Source of the DNA: CAZJHD01 sp964545855 | GTDB taxonomy: Bacteria; Planctomycetota; UBA1135; JACQFD01 | Assembly: GCA_964545855.1 (NCBI GenBank) | Contig: CAZJHD010000055.1 | Span: forward strand, 1-27,964 | DNA: 27,964 nt | Reading direction: 5' to 3' | Part shown: positions 17,601 to 24,967 of the stretch, piece by piece | Numbering within the stretch: the first letter of the stretch is position 1 | Layout: every line of letters starts with the position of its first letter | Program-made: the position numbers and the translations under genes | Notes under the pieces: generated by a model | Database searches by the model: none | Seen by the model: the letters and a program-made list of their open reading frames with translations, nothing else | What the model was told of the DNA's origin: nothing

Positions 17601-17704
17601 TCCTCGGGCTCGGCCTTGCCCTGCTTGCGCCTCTCGAGGAACGCGAGGTACGCCTCGACCGCCTCCGCGAGTCGGCCCGTGGGGTCTCGAGCGCCTTCGG
17701 CCAT
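14645..17704 (-). CDS. Ser/Thr kinase-RDD-pseudokinase membrane protein
   Basis: A 1019-residue membrane protein. Start ATG 17704 (MAEGARD) is chosen because the frame upstream is Arg-rich and runs into gene debris. Residues 1-60 hold a helical region with FLLRHPEA typical of planctomycete kinases. A complete Hanks-type kinase spans 77-338: GSGGMG (86-91), Lys107 in VALKVI, Glu126, HRDVKPSN (Asp201), DFG (219-221) and FASPE. An RDD domain with membrane helices follows (about 344-500; GASLGKRLLGLRV). Residues about 537-765 look like a second, degenerate kinase: YDVEGVVARA replaces the Gly loop, and IWLDHRRSLRVLDV stands where HRDxKxxN would be. The C-terminal part has at least three membrane helices (about 775-797, and two to three after 900) flanking an extracytoplasmic segment. 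It probably signals at the membrane; the ligand and targets are unknown. Confidence 0.9.
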   Translation of the reverse strand: MAEGARDPTGRLAEAVEAYLAFLERRKQGKAEPEEEFLLRHPEARDLLEALLRDRSRDNATAETETPALKPGEEAAGFRIHRRLGSGGMGVVYEAESLQSGRRVALKVISPELRASEEAMERFRREARLAASISHPRCVYVYGAHEVAGLPAISMELVEGETLQERLRRDGSLAIGTAVRWTMDILEGLEAAHRAGVTHRDVKPSNGFLGPDGRVKVGDFGLARTLRPDTQLTQSGSFLGSPTFASPEQVRGHEVDHRTDIYSTGATLYALLTGRSPFDGDGLGETLARVLSEPPVPPRDLRPEIPVELERACLRAMAKEPARRFASAEDFHEALQPFAPEEPVPARLGARVLAYIGDAVVLQILLTPILFGLGFVEDPWSRPPATASRLLTVAASQFTWLGPEILYWTLLEGATGASLGKRLLGLRVVTAAPVRRRWLSILVRSLLFVLLTTTLTGVANVVLAWVPSMALWGYLASTSISAVALASTMRRRNGLRGPHELASGTRVVRAPSRLADTSRSDATWEPAREPEPGMPARVGGYDVEGVVARAPARPILVARDRSLGRRVWLVGSAQGERRAERENGVADDPITLRWLERCESPDGTYDVYECPGGGSLAEHAAAQRSPSRPQAFRVFQFDHGATLPRAEHSLSWPEIYRALRALSEELSRAPGGRALEQIWLDHRRSLRVLDVPAGTDAARPLPPLDLLERTAAALLLGGSSGPEGFLRDLPIRAEPVVRRLLRREIGFASFDEARAALAALDGHPQAVTRSVRQRQLAVACVPLAFSLVASLGSLARAPIFESKAWIVHELRAAQGLQAKSVDETKDQEARLVLISDGFSDPDRRLAVVELLRQDQRFLQMLEITRIASERFPDPTPEEVFAARSRLADSPSGVPIWSRRSQVVASSTANFLTLFGLGGAFAAFLLSAPLSYFLTGIRLRRTDGRRASRVRCAARALLVPICVGLVMVPGFLVESVGLSHGAALAALLGLLLTFRNLRASLRDPSRGAFDDFTKTRTVPA

Positions 17705-17806
17705 GGGGGCGCGGATTCTCCATGGCCCCGCGCAGACGGACAAGCTGCTCGTGGTCAACGCACGCGAGACGCAGCACCGTCGCAGCGACGCGTGCTCGCC
17801 AAACGA

Positions 17807-17862
17807 AGGTCCTCGTAGGGGCGCACGAAACCGACGAGCGCCCCGCAGCGGACGATTGCGTC
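17807..17862 (-). pseudogene. Thioester-reductase gene fragment
   Basis: Bases 17811-17862 match 27556-27607, inside the thioester reductase gene, at 42 of 52 positions in the same orientation. Translated on the minus strand it reads CGALVGFVRPYEDLR, against CGALVDFVRPYGDLR in the intact gene. The flanks do not continue the homology, so this is a remnant of a paralogue. Confidence 0.75.
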
Positions 17863-17889
17863 CGCAACGATGACGCGCCACGCGACCTC

Positions 17890-18024
17890 CGCGTGGAGCC
17901 CATCGTCCCGGAGACCTTCGCCGCGCTGCTCGGCCTCGCGCTGACGATCCTCGTCGCCCTCGAGGTGCACAAGCTCTGGCGGCGGCGGCGTCCGATCGAG
18001 GGCCGAGCCGCACCCGATCAGTAG
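17890..18024 (+). pseudogene. P-type ATPase 3'-end fragment
   Basis: Bases 17911-17990 match the ATPase gene end (14154-14233) at 79 of 80 positions. The translation ETFAALLGLALTILVALEVH carries one Leu-to-Val change and then runs to a stop at 18022-18024, overlapping the end of the LamG gene. Sequence just upstream (LRVEPIVP against LRVAPIPV) is alignable but much more diverged. It is a truncated copy with no kinase or membrane core, so it is not functional as a pump. Together with the adjacent reductase fragment it fills the kinase-LamG spacer. Confidence 0.8.
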
Positions 18025-20798
18025 AAGATCTTCGGCAGGGCGCCGCCGAGCCGCACGACGACGCGCCACGGCAGCGTCCCGAGGCCGAGGTTCGCCGAGA
18101 GGCTCACCGCGTCGCTCGTGGACGGCGCGCCGACCTCGATGCCCTTCGTCTTGAGCGAGAGACGGTCGCGCTTGAAGTCGAGGACGAGCGAGTAGGTGCC
18201 GTTCCCCTGCGCGCCGGTCGCCTGGAATGTCGTCTTCTTCTGCACGAAGGCGGCGCCCGGGATCGTGAGGTCGAAGCCATCGGCGAGCCGGATGCGCACG
18301 TCCTCGAGCGCCTGCGGCGCGGCTCCGCTCCCGGCGAAGGCCGCCGTGAGGGCGAGCGTGTCGGGCTTGCCGATCGTCGTCGCGGCCTTGAGCTTCTCCG
18401 GCGCGAGGACGGGGAAGAGGAGCGTCCCCGCGGTGCGCCCGAGGGAGAAGCCGCCCTTCACGAGCCGCACGTTGGAGCGCGCCTCCTCGAGGCCCGTCGC
18501 GGAGAGCGAGCAGACGGCGAGGCCCTCGGGGTCGATGAGCCCCGCGAGCGTCGCCTTCTTCAGGCGGATCGAGATCGCGCCGCGGCTCGTGCCCTTCAGG
18601 TTCGGCTTCAGCACGACGGCGAGGTTCGCGTCCTTGTAGACGAGGGAGGTGCCCTTCGGAGCGAGCGTGAACGTCTGCGTGAACCCGCAGATCGTGACGG
18701 TCACGGGCTGCGTGTAGTCGACGGTCGCGCCGCCGTCGTCGAGGAATCCCGTGAACGAGAGGGAGTCCTTCCCGGCGGACTTCACCTTCACCTTGAGCGA
18801 CCGCGGCAGGAAGTAGGACTGCGCAAGCGTCTCGTTCTCCTCGGGAACGCTCACCGTCAGGATCGTGCCGACGAAGTCGCCGTACTGGCTCGTCTTCTGG
18901 AACTCGAGGCGGATGGTGTCTCCCGGCGCCACCGCGACGCTGCGCAGCGCCGAGGCGCCGCCGCTCCCGAGCCTCAGGCACATCGGGCTCGTGCGATCGA
19001 AGGGGTCGCCGCTCGCGACGTTGCCCTGGGAGAGGAGCACACCGTTGTGGAGAAGGCGCCAGTCGTTGGAGCGGCCGATGTCGCGGGCGATCCAGACCGC
19101 ACCGCTCACGTCGACGTGTCCGGCGGAGGGGCTCGTCCAGACGACGTTGGCGAGACCGTTTCCGATTCCGTTCGCGTCGTCCGTCGTGTGGACGACGACG
19201 TCCCCCACCTGGAAGTCCACGGGCGTCGCCAACGGGACGTGGACCGTCTTGAACCAGAAGGGGAGCCGGTCGGAGCCGTTCTCCGAGCGCGCCCAGCCCG
19301 GGTGGCCCCAGAAGCTGAAGGACGCGCCTTCGAGGGCGGCGACGTGCGGCAGCGCGTTCGCTCCTTCCCGCAGCTCCCAGAGCCCGTTCGGGTTCGCCGT
19401 CTCGCTCCAGTCGGCGACGAGGTCGTCCACCACCACGGGGAGCGCGCGGTCGGGGAAGTCGAAGAGGTACTGCACCTGCCCGTCCGAGAGCGCCGCCGCG
19501 TAGACGCGCACCTCGTCGACGAGGCCGGTGAACGTGGCCGTCGACACGACGCCGTTCGCGAAGCCGCCGATCAGGAAGGGAGCCGCGTTGGCGACGTAGA
19601 TCGACGACGTGCCGCCCGCGCGGTAGACGCACGCGATCTGGTGCCAGGCGCCGTCGGTCACGGAAGCGGCCGAGGTCACCTCCTGGCCGGGCAGCGCCGA
19701 AACGTAGAGGCTCGCCTTCGTGGGCGCCGCGTAGTCGTCGAAGGAGCCGAACGCGTTCACGCCGAGGATGTAGCCGGCGAAGACGCCGCCCGTGTGTTTC
19801 GAGACGACGAAGGTGTTCGAGTCGGCCGTCGTCGTCTTCACCCAGGCGACGATCGAGAAGTCCTCGCCGACGAAGCCGGGGAACGACGTGCCCACGTTCA
19901 CGAGGGAGCCCGTCGCCTCGTCGAGCTGGAGGGCGCTGCCGACGATGCCGCCGGGAACCACCTTGGCGCCGCCCACGAGCGTGCCGTCGTAGCGGCCCGT
20001 CGCGTCCGCAACCTTCGGGCCGCACGCCTCGTCGAAGCTCCAGCGCGCGACGAGCGGCGTCGCCGACGCGAGGCAGGCCACCTCCTTCGCCGTGAGCGCG
20101 CGGCCGTAGAAGCGGATCTCGTCGAGGAGGCCCTTCCAGTCGAGCCCGCTCTGGAAGATGTTGCTTCCGATCCGCAGCTCCGGCGACGGCTTCACGGCGA
20201 AGGGCTCGTTCGCGAGGTCGTTGCGCCAGGCGACCACCTTTCCGTTCCGGTAGAGCACCATCGTCCCCGCCGCGGCGTCGAAGGTCGCCGCCACGTGGTA
20301 GAGGACGCCCGTCTCCCAGCCGGCGGACGAGATCTGCCGGAAGCTGCCGGCCTGCGCGTCGCCACCCGTGTTCACGGAGAAGAGCATCGAGCCGGGTGCG
20401 ATGGACCACTGCTCCAGCGTGAGACCGCCGTCGTTCCCGGCCGTGCGGTGGTTCAGCACGGGCGAGCCGCCGACGAACGCCGACATCCGCATCCAGGCCG
20501 TCACCGTGAAGGCGGACGCGTGGGCGTCGAGCGTCGAGGCCGCCACCGCCACGTGGCCCGTGCCGTCGAGCGAGAAGCCCTGCCCTTCCTTCCCCGACGC
20601 GTAGGCGACGGCTCCCACGGCCACGCCGGGATTGGCGCCGAGCAGGTCGGCCGTGTTGCCCTCCGCCTTCCAGTGCGACACGAGACCCGGCGGCTCGCCG
20701 CCGCCCATCGAGACCGGCACCGCGGCGGACGTGGTGGAGCCGAGGAGGGCGATCGTCGCGATCGCGGAGACGAGGCGAAGGGAGAGGAAGAGCTTCAT
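18018..20798 (-). CDS. Secreted double-LamG protein with repeated C-terminal beta domains
   Basis: A 926-residue secreted protein. Residues 1-26 (MKLFLSLRLV...STTSAA) are a signal peptide. Two LamG/concanavalin-like jelly-roll domains follow, at about 40-240 (VSHWKAEGNTADLLG) and 255-450 (ARWSFDEACG...DATGRYDG), each ending in a DEVRVYA- or DEIRFYG-type strand. About 470-650 is a separate beta module starting DLVADWSETANPNGLWEL. The last 240 residues contain two related beta units (SAGKDSLSFTGFL and TIGKPDTLALTAAF). Such proteins usually bind polysaccharide or other surface polymers; no catalytic motif is visible. No PEP-CTERM or other sorting tail is seen. The ATG has no clear Shine-Dalgarno. 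The gene's 3' end abuts the ATPase fragment. Confidence 0.85.
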   Translation of the reverse strand: MKLFLSLRLVSAIATIALLGSTTSAAVPVSMGGGEPPGLVSHWKAEGNTADLLGANPGVAVGAVAYASGKEGQGFSLDGTGHVAVAASTLDAHASAFTVTAWMRMSAFVGGSPVLNHRTAGNDGGLTLEQWSIAPGSMLFSVNTGGDAQAGSFRQISSAGWETGVLYHVAATFDAAAGTMVLYRNGKVVAWRNDLANEPFAVKPSPELRIGSNIFQSGLDWKGLLDEIRFYGRALTAKEVACLASATPLVARWSFDEACGPKVADATGRYDGTLVGGAKVVPGGIVGSALQLDEATGSLVNVGTSFPGFVGEDFSIVAWVKTTTADSNTFVVSKHTGGVFAGYILGVNAFGSFDDYAAPTKASLYVSALPGQEVTSAASVTDGAWHQIACVYRAGGTSSIYVANAAPFLIGGFANGVVSTATFTGLVDEVRVYAAALSDGQVQYLFDFPDRALPVVVDDLVADWSETANPNGLWELREGANALPHVAALEGASFSFWGHPGWARSENGSDRLPFWFKTVHVPLATPVDFQVGDVVVHTTDDANGIGNGLANVVWTSPSAGHVDVSGAVWIARDIGRSNDWRLLHNGVLLSQGNVASGDPFDRTSPMCLRLGSGGASALRSVAVAPGDTIRLEFQKTSQYGDFVGTILTVSVPEENETLAQSYFLPRSLKVKVKSAGKDSLSFTGFLDDGGATVDYTQPVTVTICGFTQTFTLAPKGTSLVYKDANLAVVLKPNLKGTSRGAISIRLKKATLAGLIDPEGLAVCSLSATGLEEARSNVRLVKGGFSLGRTAGTLLFPVLAPEKLKAATTIGKPDTLALTAAFAGSGAAPQALEDVRIRLADGFDLTIPGAAFVQKKTTFQATGAQGNGTYSLVLDFKRDRLSLKTKGIEVGAPSTSDAVSLSANLGLGTLPWRVVVRLGGALPKIFY

Positions 20799-20947
20799 GG
20801 GCGCGTCGCGTCGGGGCGCGCGACGGGGCCGGAGGGCCCGCCCGCGCGCCGGCTCGGGGAATCGGGTTCACCCGGCTCTTGGCGGCACGCCCGCGGCGTT
20901 GGACGGAGAAATGGCTCGGACGGCCCCTTCCCGTGCTCTTCCGCGTG

Positions 20948-21175
20948 TCAGCGCCGCCGAGCTCCGAGCGTCCAGCCCGCCAGGCCCGCGCCGATCGCGA
21001 GTCCCGCGAGGCCCGTGTACCAGATCCACGCGCTGGGAGCGGGGAGGCCGCTTTCCCGCGCCCACTCGTGGTGGTGCTCGACGCCGAAGGCCTTCGTGTA
21101 GTTGAGACAGAGAAGACCGAAGAGGCCGGCGCCGACCGCGAGGACGATCGAGACGGCACGCGAGCGCGTCTGCAT
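20948..21175 (-). CDS. Small two-helix membrane protein
   Basis: A 75-residue protein of unknown function. Residues about 6-26 (AVSIVLAVGAGLFGLLCLNY) and about 48-70 (WIWYTGLAGLAIGAGLAGW) are membrane segments joined by a polar loop with HHHEW; the tail GARRR is basic. ATG 21175 is preferred because GGAGCGGAG lies just upstream; the in-frame start at 21211 would add 12 residues. It lies 149 nt upstream of the LamG start on the same strand. The loop histidines could bind metal, but that is speculation. Confidence 0.65.
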   Translation of the reverse strand: MQTRSRAVSIVLAVGAGLFGLLCLNYTKAFGVEHHHEWARESGLPAPSAWIWYTGLAGLAIGAGLAGWTLGARRR

Positions 21176-21306
21176 GCTCCGCTCCGGGTGGAGGCGATCC
21201 GCCGGGAGCATCTCCGCGAGCGCCGTCCGCGTCGAGGCTCCGTTCGACGAGGCGCGGAGGCGGTCCGGGATCCAAGGCTACGATCGGCGCCGTGGCAGCG
21301 CGCACG

Positions 21307-21353
21307 CGCTCGACCGGCGCCGCGGATTCGTCGCGTGCCCGCCCTTCGGCGAC
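21307..21353 (+). pseudogene. GNAT acetyltransferase 3'-end fragment
   Basis: Bases 21307-21352 match 24822-24867 of the intact GNAT gene at 43 of 46 positions, same orientation. The translation ALDRRRGFVACPPFGD parallels ALYRRHGFVECPPFGD. No acetyl-CoA-binding part precedes it, so this is the residue of a lost paralogue in the spacer before the AAA gene. Confidence 0.7.
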
Positions 21354-21461
21354 TCCGGGGCGCGCGCTGCGGGGGGGCGCCGGGCGACGAGGGGTGATCT
21401 AGCGCCCACGGCGCGGGCCCGTGGCGCCGTTTCCTCGGGTCGAGGAGCCGGGTCGCGGCTT

Positions 21462-21530
21462 GCGATCAGCCGACCCTCCAACTAGCGATCCGCCGACGCT
21501 CCAACTAGCGATCAGCCGCCTACTCGGCCT
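21462..21530 (+). repeat. 23-bp direct repeats upstream of the AAA/DUF4143 gene
   Basis: Two 23-bp units (21462-21484 and 21485-21507) differ at two positions and share GCGATC and CTCCAACTA; a third degenerate copy (21508-21530) begins GCGATCAGCCG. They end about 10 bases before the gene start. They could be operator sites or a recombination trace. Confidence 0.65.
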
Positions 21531-21540
21531 AGCATGGGCC

Positions 21541-22791
21541 ATGCCCCGCGTCCCTCGGATCCTTCCGCGCCTCCTCGCGCCGCGCGTCCGCGAGGCGCTC
21601 GCCGACACGCCCGTCGTGCTGATCCACGGACCGCGCCAGAGCGGCAAGACCACACTGGCGCGCCTCGTCGGCGAACGGCGCGGCTACCACTACGTCTCGT
21701 TCGACGAGGATCCGGTGCGTGAAGCGGCGCTGCGAGATCCCGTCGGCTTCGTGGCGGATCTTCCGGCGCGAGTGATCCTCGACGAGGTCCAGCGCGTGCC
21801 GCGGCTCTTCACCGCGCTGAAGGCCGCCGTCGATCGTCGTCGCGTCGCCGGTCGCTTCTTGCTCACCGGCTCGGCCAACGTGCTTCTCGTCCCGGCGCTC
21901 GCCGACTCGCTCGCCGGACGCCTCGCCATCCTTCGTCTGCACCCCCTGGCGCAATGCGAGATCGAGGGCACGTCCGCACGCTTTCTCGACGCACTGTTCG
22001 CCGGGAGATTCAAGACGGGCTTGTTCGAGCGGCTCGGCGCACGGCTCGCGGAGCGGATCGCGGCCGGCGGATACCCGGCTGCGCTCGCACGCCGCACGCC
22101 ATCGCGCCGCGCGGCCTGGTATCGCGACCACGTCGAGACGCAGATCCAGCGCGACGTGAAAGACCTTTCCCGCCTTCGGTCCTTCGAGTCGCTGCCGCGG
22201 CTCCTGGCTCTGACGGCGAGTCATTCGGCGAGCCTGCTGAACGTGAGCGACCTCGCGGGACCGTTCCAGCTCACGAGGCAGACGATCCACGAGCACGTGA
22301 CCCTGCTCGAGCGTCTGTTCCTGCTCCACCGCCTGCCGCCGTGGCACCGCAATCGCCTGAGCCGCCTCGTGAAGACGCCGAAGCTGCACATGGGCGACAC
22401 GGGGATGACCTGCGCACTGCTCGGTGTCGATGCGGAGGATCTCCGCCTCGACCGACCACTGCTCGGCGCTCTGCTCGAGACGTTCGTCGTGCAGGAACTC
22501 GCGCGACAGGCGAGCGGGCGCGCCGAACCACTGTCTTTCTTCCACTACCGCGACCGCGACGACTTCGAAGTAGACGTCGTGATCGAACGCGGAGCTCGAA
22601 GTGTGGCCGGCGTGGAAGTGAAAGCGGCCGCCTCGGTGAACGAATCCGACTTCCGCGGACTGCGCAAGCTGAAGCAAGCCGCCGGGTCCGCGTTCGCTCA
22701 TGGCGTCGTTCTCTACGACGGCGAGGCGTGCATCCCGTTCGGCGACGGTCTCCACGCCGTGCCGATCCGTGCGCTGTGGGAATCCGCCTGA
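21541..22791 (+). CDS. AAA ATPase with DUF4143 (nuclease-fold) C-terminus
   Basis: A 416-residue cytosolic ATPase of the AAA_14/DUF4143 family. Walker A is GPRQSGKTT (30-38), Walker B is VILDEVQR (Asp81-Glu82), and LLTGSAN is the sensor-like strand. The C-terminal half begins with DTGMTCALLG and has the PD-(D/E)xK-like pattern LLETFVVQEL, then FEVDVVIE and GVEVKAA. ATG 21541 is chosen because upstream codons lie in the 23-bp repeats. The family is widespread and often mobile or sporadic; its cellular role is not settled, with suggestions ranging from DNA metabolism to toxin-antitoxin-like behaviour. Here it is flanked on both sides by gene fragments, which fits an accessory gene. Confidence 0.9.
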   Translation: MPRVPRILPRLLAPRVREALADTPVVLIHGPRQSGKTTLARLVGERRGYHYVSFDEDPVREAALRDPVGFVADLPARVILDEVQRVPRLFTALKAAVDRRRVAGRFLLTGSANVLLVPALADSLAGRLAILRLHPLAQCEIEGTSARFLDALFAGRFKTGLFERLGARLAERIAAGGYPAALARRTPSRRAAWYRDHVETQIQRDVKDLSRLRSFESLPRLLALTASHSASLLNVSDLAGPFQLTRQTIHEHVTLLERLFLLHRLPPWHRNRLSRLVKTPKLHMGDTGMTCALLGVDAEDLRLDRPLLGALLETFVVQELARQASGRAEPLSFFHYRDRDDFEVDVVIERGARSVAGVEVKAAASVNESDFRGLRKLKQAAGSAFAHGVVLYDGEACIPFGDGLHAVPIRALWESA

Positions 22792-22932
22792 GCGGATCCG
22801 GCCTCCGTGCACCCTTCGTCGCCAACGACCGACCAATTCCGGCTCCGCATGACGCGGTGACGCTTGCCCGCCAAGCTTGGCGAAGCAGGCGGCCCGATTC
22901 CGGCACGCGCGCGCGCGGAGGCGTTCACTCCC

Positions 22933-23040
22933 ATGAAGCGATCGGCCGAGACTCCCGGACGCGAGGTCGTCGTTTGCCGCGCGCCGAATGGCGAAGTCCG
23001 CGTCGAGGCGCGGCTGGAGCAGGAGACCGTCTGGCGAACT
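22933..23040 (+). pseudogene. RhuM-family N-terminal fragment
   Basis: After GGAGG and an ATG at 22933, the translation runs MKRSAETPGREVVVCRAPNG and then EVRVEARLEQETVW, the usual N-terminus of RhuM-family proteins. These normally continue LTQxQMAELF; here the match stops at the Trp and the frame becomes Arg-rich. The frame stays open into the DCC gene, so a long fusion is formally possible, but the RhuM body is missing. The rest of 22792-23133 holds nothing else I can identify. Confidence 0.6.
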
Positions 23041-23133
23041 CGGCGCGATCGACGTCGAGCTGGCGAGCCAGTGACGACCGCATACGATCGAGGCCCCACC
23101 GAACGCGCCGCCCCTTCAGGCGGCCTCGCCGAG

Positions 23134-23655
23134 ATGCGGAAGCGTTGTCACAGTCGCGAGGCCCCGCCTCGGAGCCGCCGAGCTCGCCCGCAGGTCGGCG
23201 GCAGGTCCGAAACAAGACCCGATCGACCTGATCGACGGGGCTGGATCCTCTTCGATGATGCCTGTGGATTCTGCCGCCGCTGGGTTCCGTTCTGGGCGAC
23301 GACTCTGAGGAGAAGAGGGTTCCGGATCGCTCCTCTCCAGAGTCCGTGGGTCCGCCGCGCCCTCGATCTCCCCGAGAGCATCCTCCTGAAGGACCTCCGC
23401 CTCCTCCTGTCCGATGGCTCCAGCCTGGAGGGAGCCGAGGTCTACCGCTTCGTGATGCGGCGGATCTGGTGGGCCTATCCCTTCTATCTGCTCTCGAGGG
23501 CTCCGCTCCTCCGCAGCGTGTTCGACGGGTCCTACCGGGCCTTCGCGGCCAATCGGTACCGATTCTCGAAGGCCTGTCGAATGCCAGGTGCTCCTCCCGA
23601 CGACCGACCGGCTGCCGCACTGCCGGGTCGCGCACGCCGTGAGGAGTGCTCGTGA
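23134..23655 (+). CDS. DCC-family (DUF393) thiol-disulfide oxidoreductase-like protein
   Basis: A 173-residue protein of the DUF393/YuxK (DCC) family, a thioredoxin-related fold with a CxxC. The signature is ILFDDACGFCRRW, with Cys44 and Cys47 when numbered from ATG 23134, followed by the usual APLQSP strand and LLLSDGSSLEGAEV. Typical members begin only a few residues before the DD, so the first 35 Arg-rich residues may be spurious, but no closer ATG or GTG exists in frame. The stop overlaps the start of the next gene (GTGA), so the two are translationally coupled. A redox role is known only by family resemblance. Confidence 0.8.
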   Translation: MRKRCHSREAPPRSRRARPQVGGRSETRPDRPDRRGWILFDDACGFCRRWVPFWATTLRRRGFRIAPLQSPWVRRALDLPESILLKDLRLLLSDGSSLEGAEVYRFVMRRIWWAYPFYLLSRAPLLRSVFDGSYRAFAANRYRFSKACRMPGAPPDDRPAAALPGRARREECS

Positions 23656-24374
23656 GATCCGGTCGCCGCTTCCTCGAGGCGGAATGGCGTCACCTCGTCA
23701 TGCTGAACTACGGCGTCGACCCGGCCGTGCTCACGGACCGAGTCCCTGCTGGCTGCGAGCTCGATGCGTGGCACGGCCGAGCGCTCGTCAGCATCGTGGG
23801 TTTCCAGTTCCTCCGCACCCGCGTCCTGGGGATTCCGATTCCTTTCCACCGCGACTTCGAGGAGGTGAACCTTCGCTTCTACGTCCGTCGACGGACCGAG
23901 GACGGCTGGCGAAGAGGTGTCGTCTTCGTCAAGGAGCTCGTCCCTCGCTTCGCGACTGCGTTCATCGCGCGCCGACTCTTCGGCGAGAACTACGAGGCAC
24001 TGCCGATGCGGCACTGTGTCTCCAGCGTCGGCGATCGAACGTCCGCGTCCTACGAGTGGCGAAGAGGTGGCGCGTGGGAGGGCGTCTCCGCGACGTTCTC
24101 GGGCCCGCCTGCGTCGGTCTCGGACGACTCCGAAGAGAGTTTCATCACGGAGCACTACTGGGGCTACTCCGGGCGACGCGGTCGATCGACCGTCGAGTAT
24201 CGCGTCGAGCATCCGCGATGGCGCGTGTGGCGCGCGGAGACGAGCTCGCTCCGGTGCGACGTCGCCACCCTCTACGGGCGGGAGTTCGTCGAAGCCCTCG
24301 GGGGCGAACCCAGCTCGGCATTCGTGGCGAATGGCTCGTCCGTGGTCGTCGAGTGGGGCACACGCGTCGGATAG
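23652..24374 (+). CDS. DUF2071 (YqjF-like) protein
   Basis: A 240-residue cytosolic protein of the DUF2071/YqjF family. The GTG at 23652 is chosen because GAGGAG sits five bases upstream and the GTG overlaps the DCC stop by four bases; GTG 23646 is an alternative. Family marks are the opening FLEAEWRHLVMLNYGVDP, then VSIVGFQFLRTRVLGIPIPF and FEEVNLRFYVRR. The fold is distantly related to acetoacetate decarboxylase, but no catalytic Lys can be assigned here. Pairing with a DCC protein suggests a shared pathway. Confidence 0.88.
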   Translation: MRSGRRFLEAEWRHLVMLNYGVDPAVLTDRVPAGCELDAWHGRALVSIVGFQFLRTRVLGIPIPFHRDFEEVNLRFYVRRRTEDGWRRGVVFVKELVPRFATAFIARRLFGENYEALPMRHCVSSVGDRTSASYEWRRGGAWEGVSATFSGPPASVSDDSEESFITEHYWGYSGRRGRSTVEYRVEHPRWRVWRAETSSLRCDVATLYGREFVEALGGEPSSAFVANGSSVVVEWGTRVG

Positions 24375-24420
24375 CGGCCCTGCGCTGCTCGAAGCCCAGC
24401 GGAGGCGTTCCCGTCCTGCG

Positions 24421-24447
24421 GCTCGCCCGCAGAGGCGGCGGGCGAGC
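24421..24447. terminator. 10-bp perfect hairpin before the GNAT gene
   Basis: GCTCGCCCGC (24421-24430) and GCGGGCGAGC (24438-24447) form a perfect 10-bp stem with a 7-nt loop. It sits 46 nt after the DUF2071 stop and 9 nt before the GNAT ATG. No T-tract follows. It may terminate the upstream operon or block the GNAT ribosome site. Confidence 0.5.
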
Positions 24448-24456
24448 GCACGAGCG

Positions 24457-24936
24457 ATGAGGATCGTCTCCGGGGGTCTCGACGATCCGCGCGTCCAGGC
24501 GCTGCTGGAGCACCACGCGCGGACGGCGCGCGCCGAGACGGGCCGCGGCAGCGCCCACGCGCTCGACCTCGGCGGCCTGCGCGCGGCCGACGTGACGTTC
24601 TGGTCGGCGTGGGACGGCGACGCGCTCCTCGGCGTCGGGGCGCTGCGGCGCCTCTCGGCGTCGCACGGCGAGATCAAGTCGATGCACACCGTCGAGGCGC
24701 GGCGCCGCACCGGCATCGGGTCGTCGATCCTTCGCCACATCGTCGCGGCCGCGCGCGCGATGGGCATGACGCGCCTCAGCGTCGAGACGGGCTCCTGGCC
24801 CTACTTCGAGCCCGCCCGCGCGCTCTACCGGCGCCACGGATTCGTCGAGTGCCCGCCCTTCGGCGACCACGTCGCGGACCCGAACAGCGTCTTCCTGACG
24901 CTCGAGCTGGGGCCGGCGCCGGGCGGCGAGGCATGA
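24457..24936 (+). CDS. GNAT-family N-acetyltransferase
   Basis: A 159-residue GNAT that transfers an acetyl group from acetyl-CoA to an unknown amine. The acetyl-CoA loop is RRRTGIGSSIL (82-92), preceded by the strand IKSMHTVEA. The C-terminal signature ALYRRHGFVECPPFGD (122-137), with Tyr124 as a candidate general acid, is typical of the YsnE-like group. ATG 24457 gives a normal-length protein. No strong Shine-Dalgarno is visible; the 24421-24447 hairpin sits immediately upstream. A second copy of its 3' signature is found at 21307-21353. Confidence 0.88.
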   Translation: MRIVSGGLDDPRVQALLEHHARTARAETGRGSAHALDLGGLRAADVTFWSAWDGDALLGVGALRRLSASHGEIKSMHTVEARRRTGIGSSILRHIVAAARAMGMTRLSVETGSWPYFEPARALYRRHGFVECPPFGDHVADPNSVFLTLELGPAPGGEA

Positions 24937-24967
24937 ACGGGTGCGTGACTGCCGCCCACGGAGTCCC

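Noticed and set aside
17705..18013. N-terminal extension of the kinase by about 100 residues
   Set aside because: The extension is Arg-rich and would run through the antisense of the ATPase and reductase fragments; MAEGARD at 17704 is a normal start for this family.
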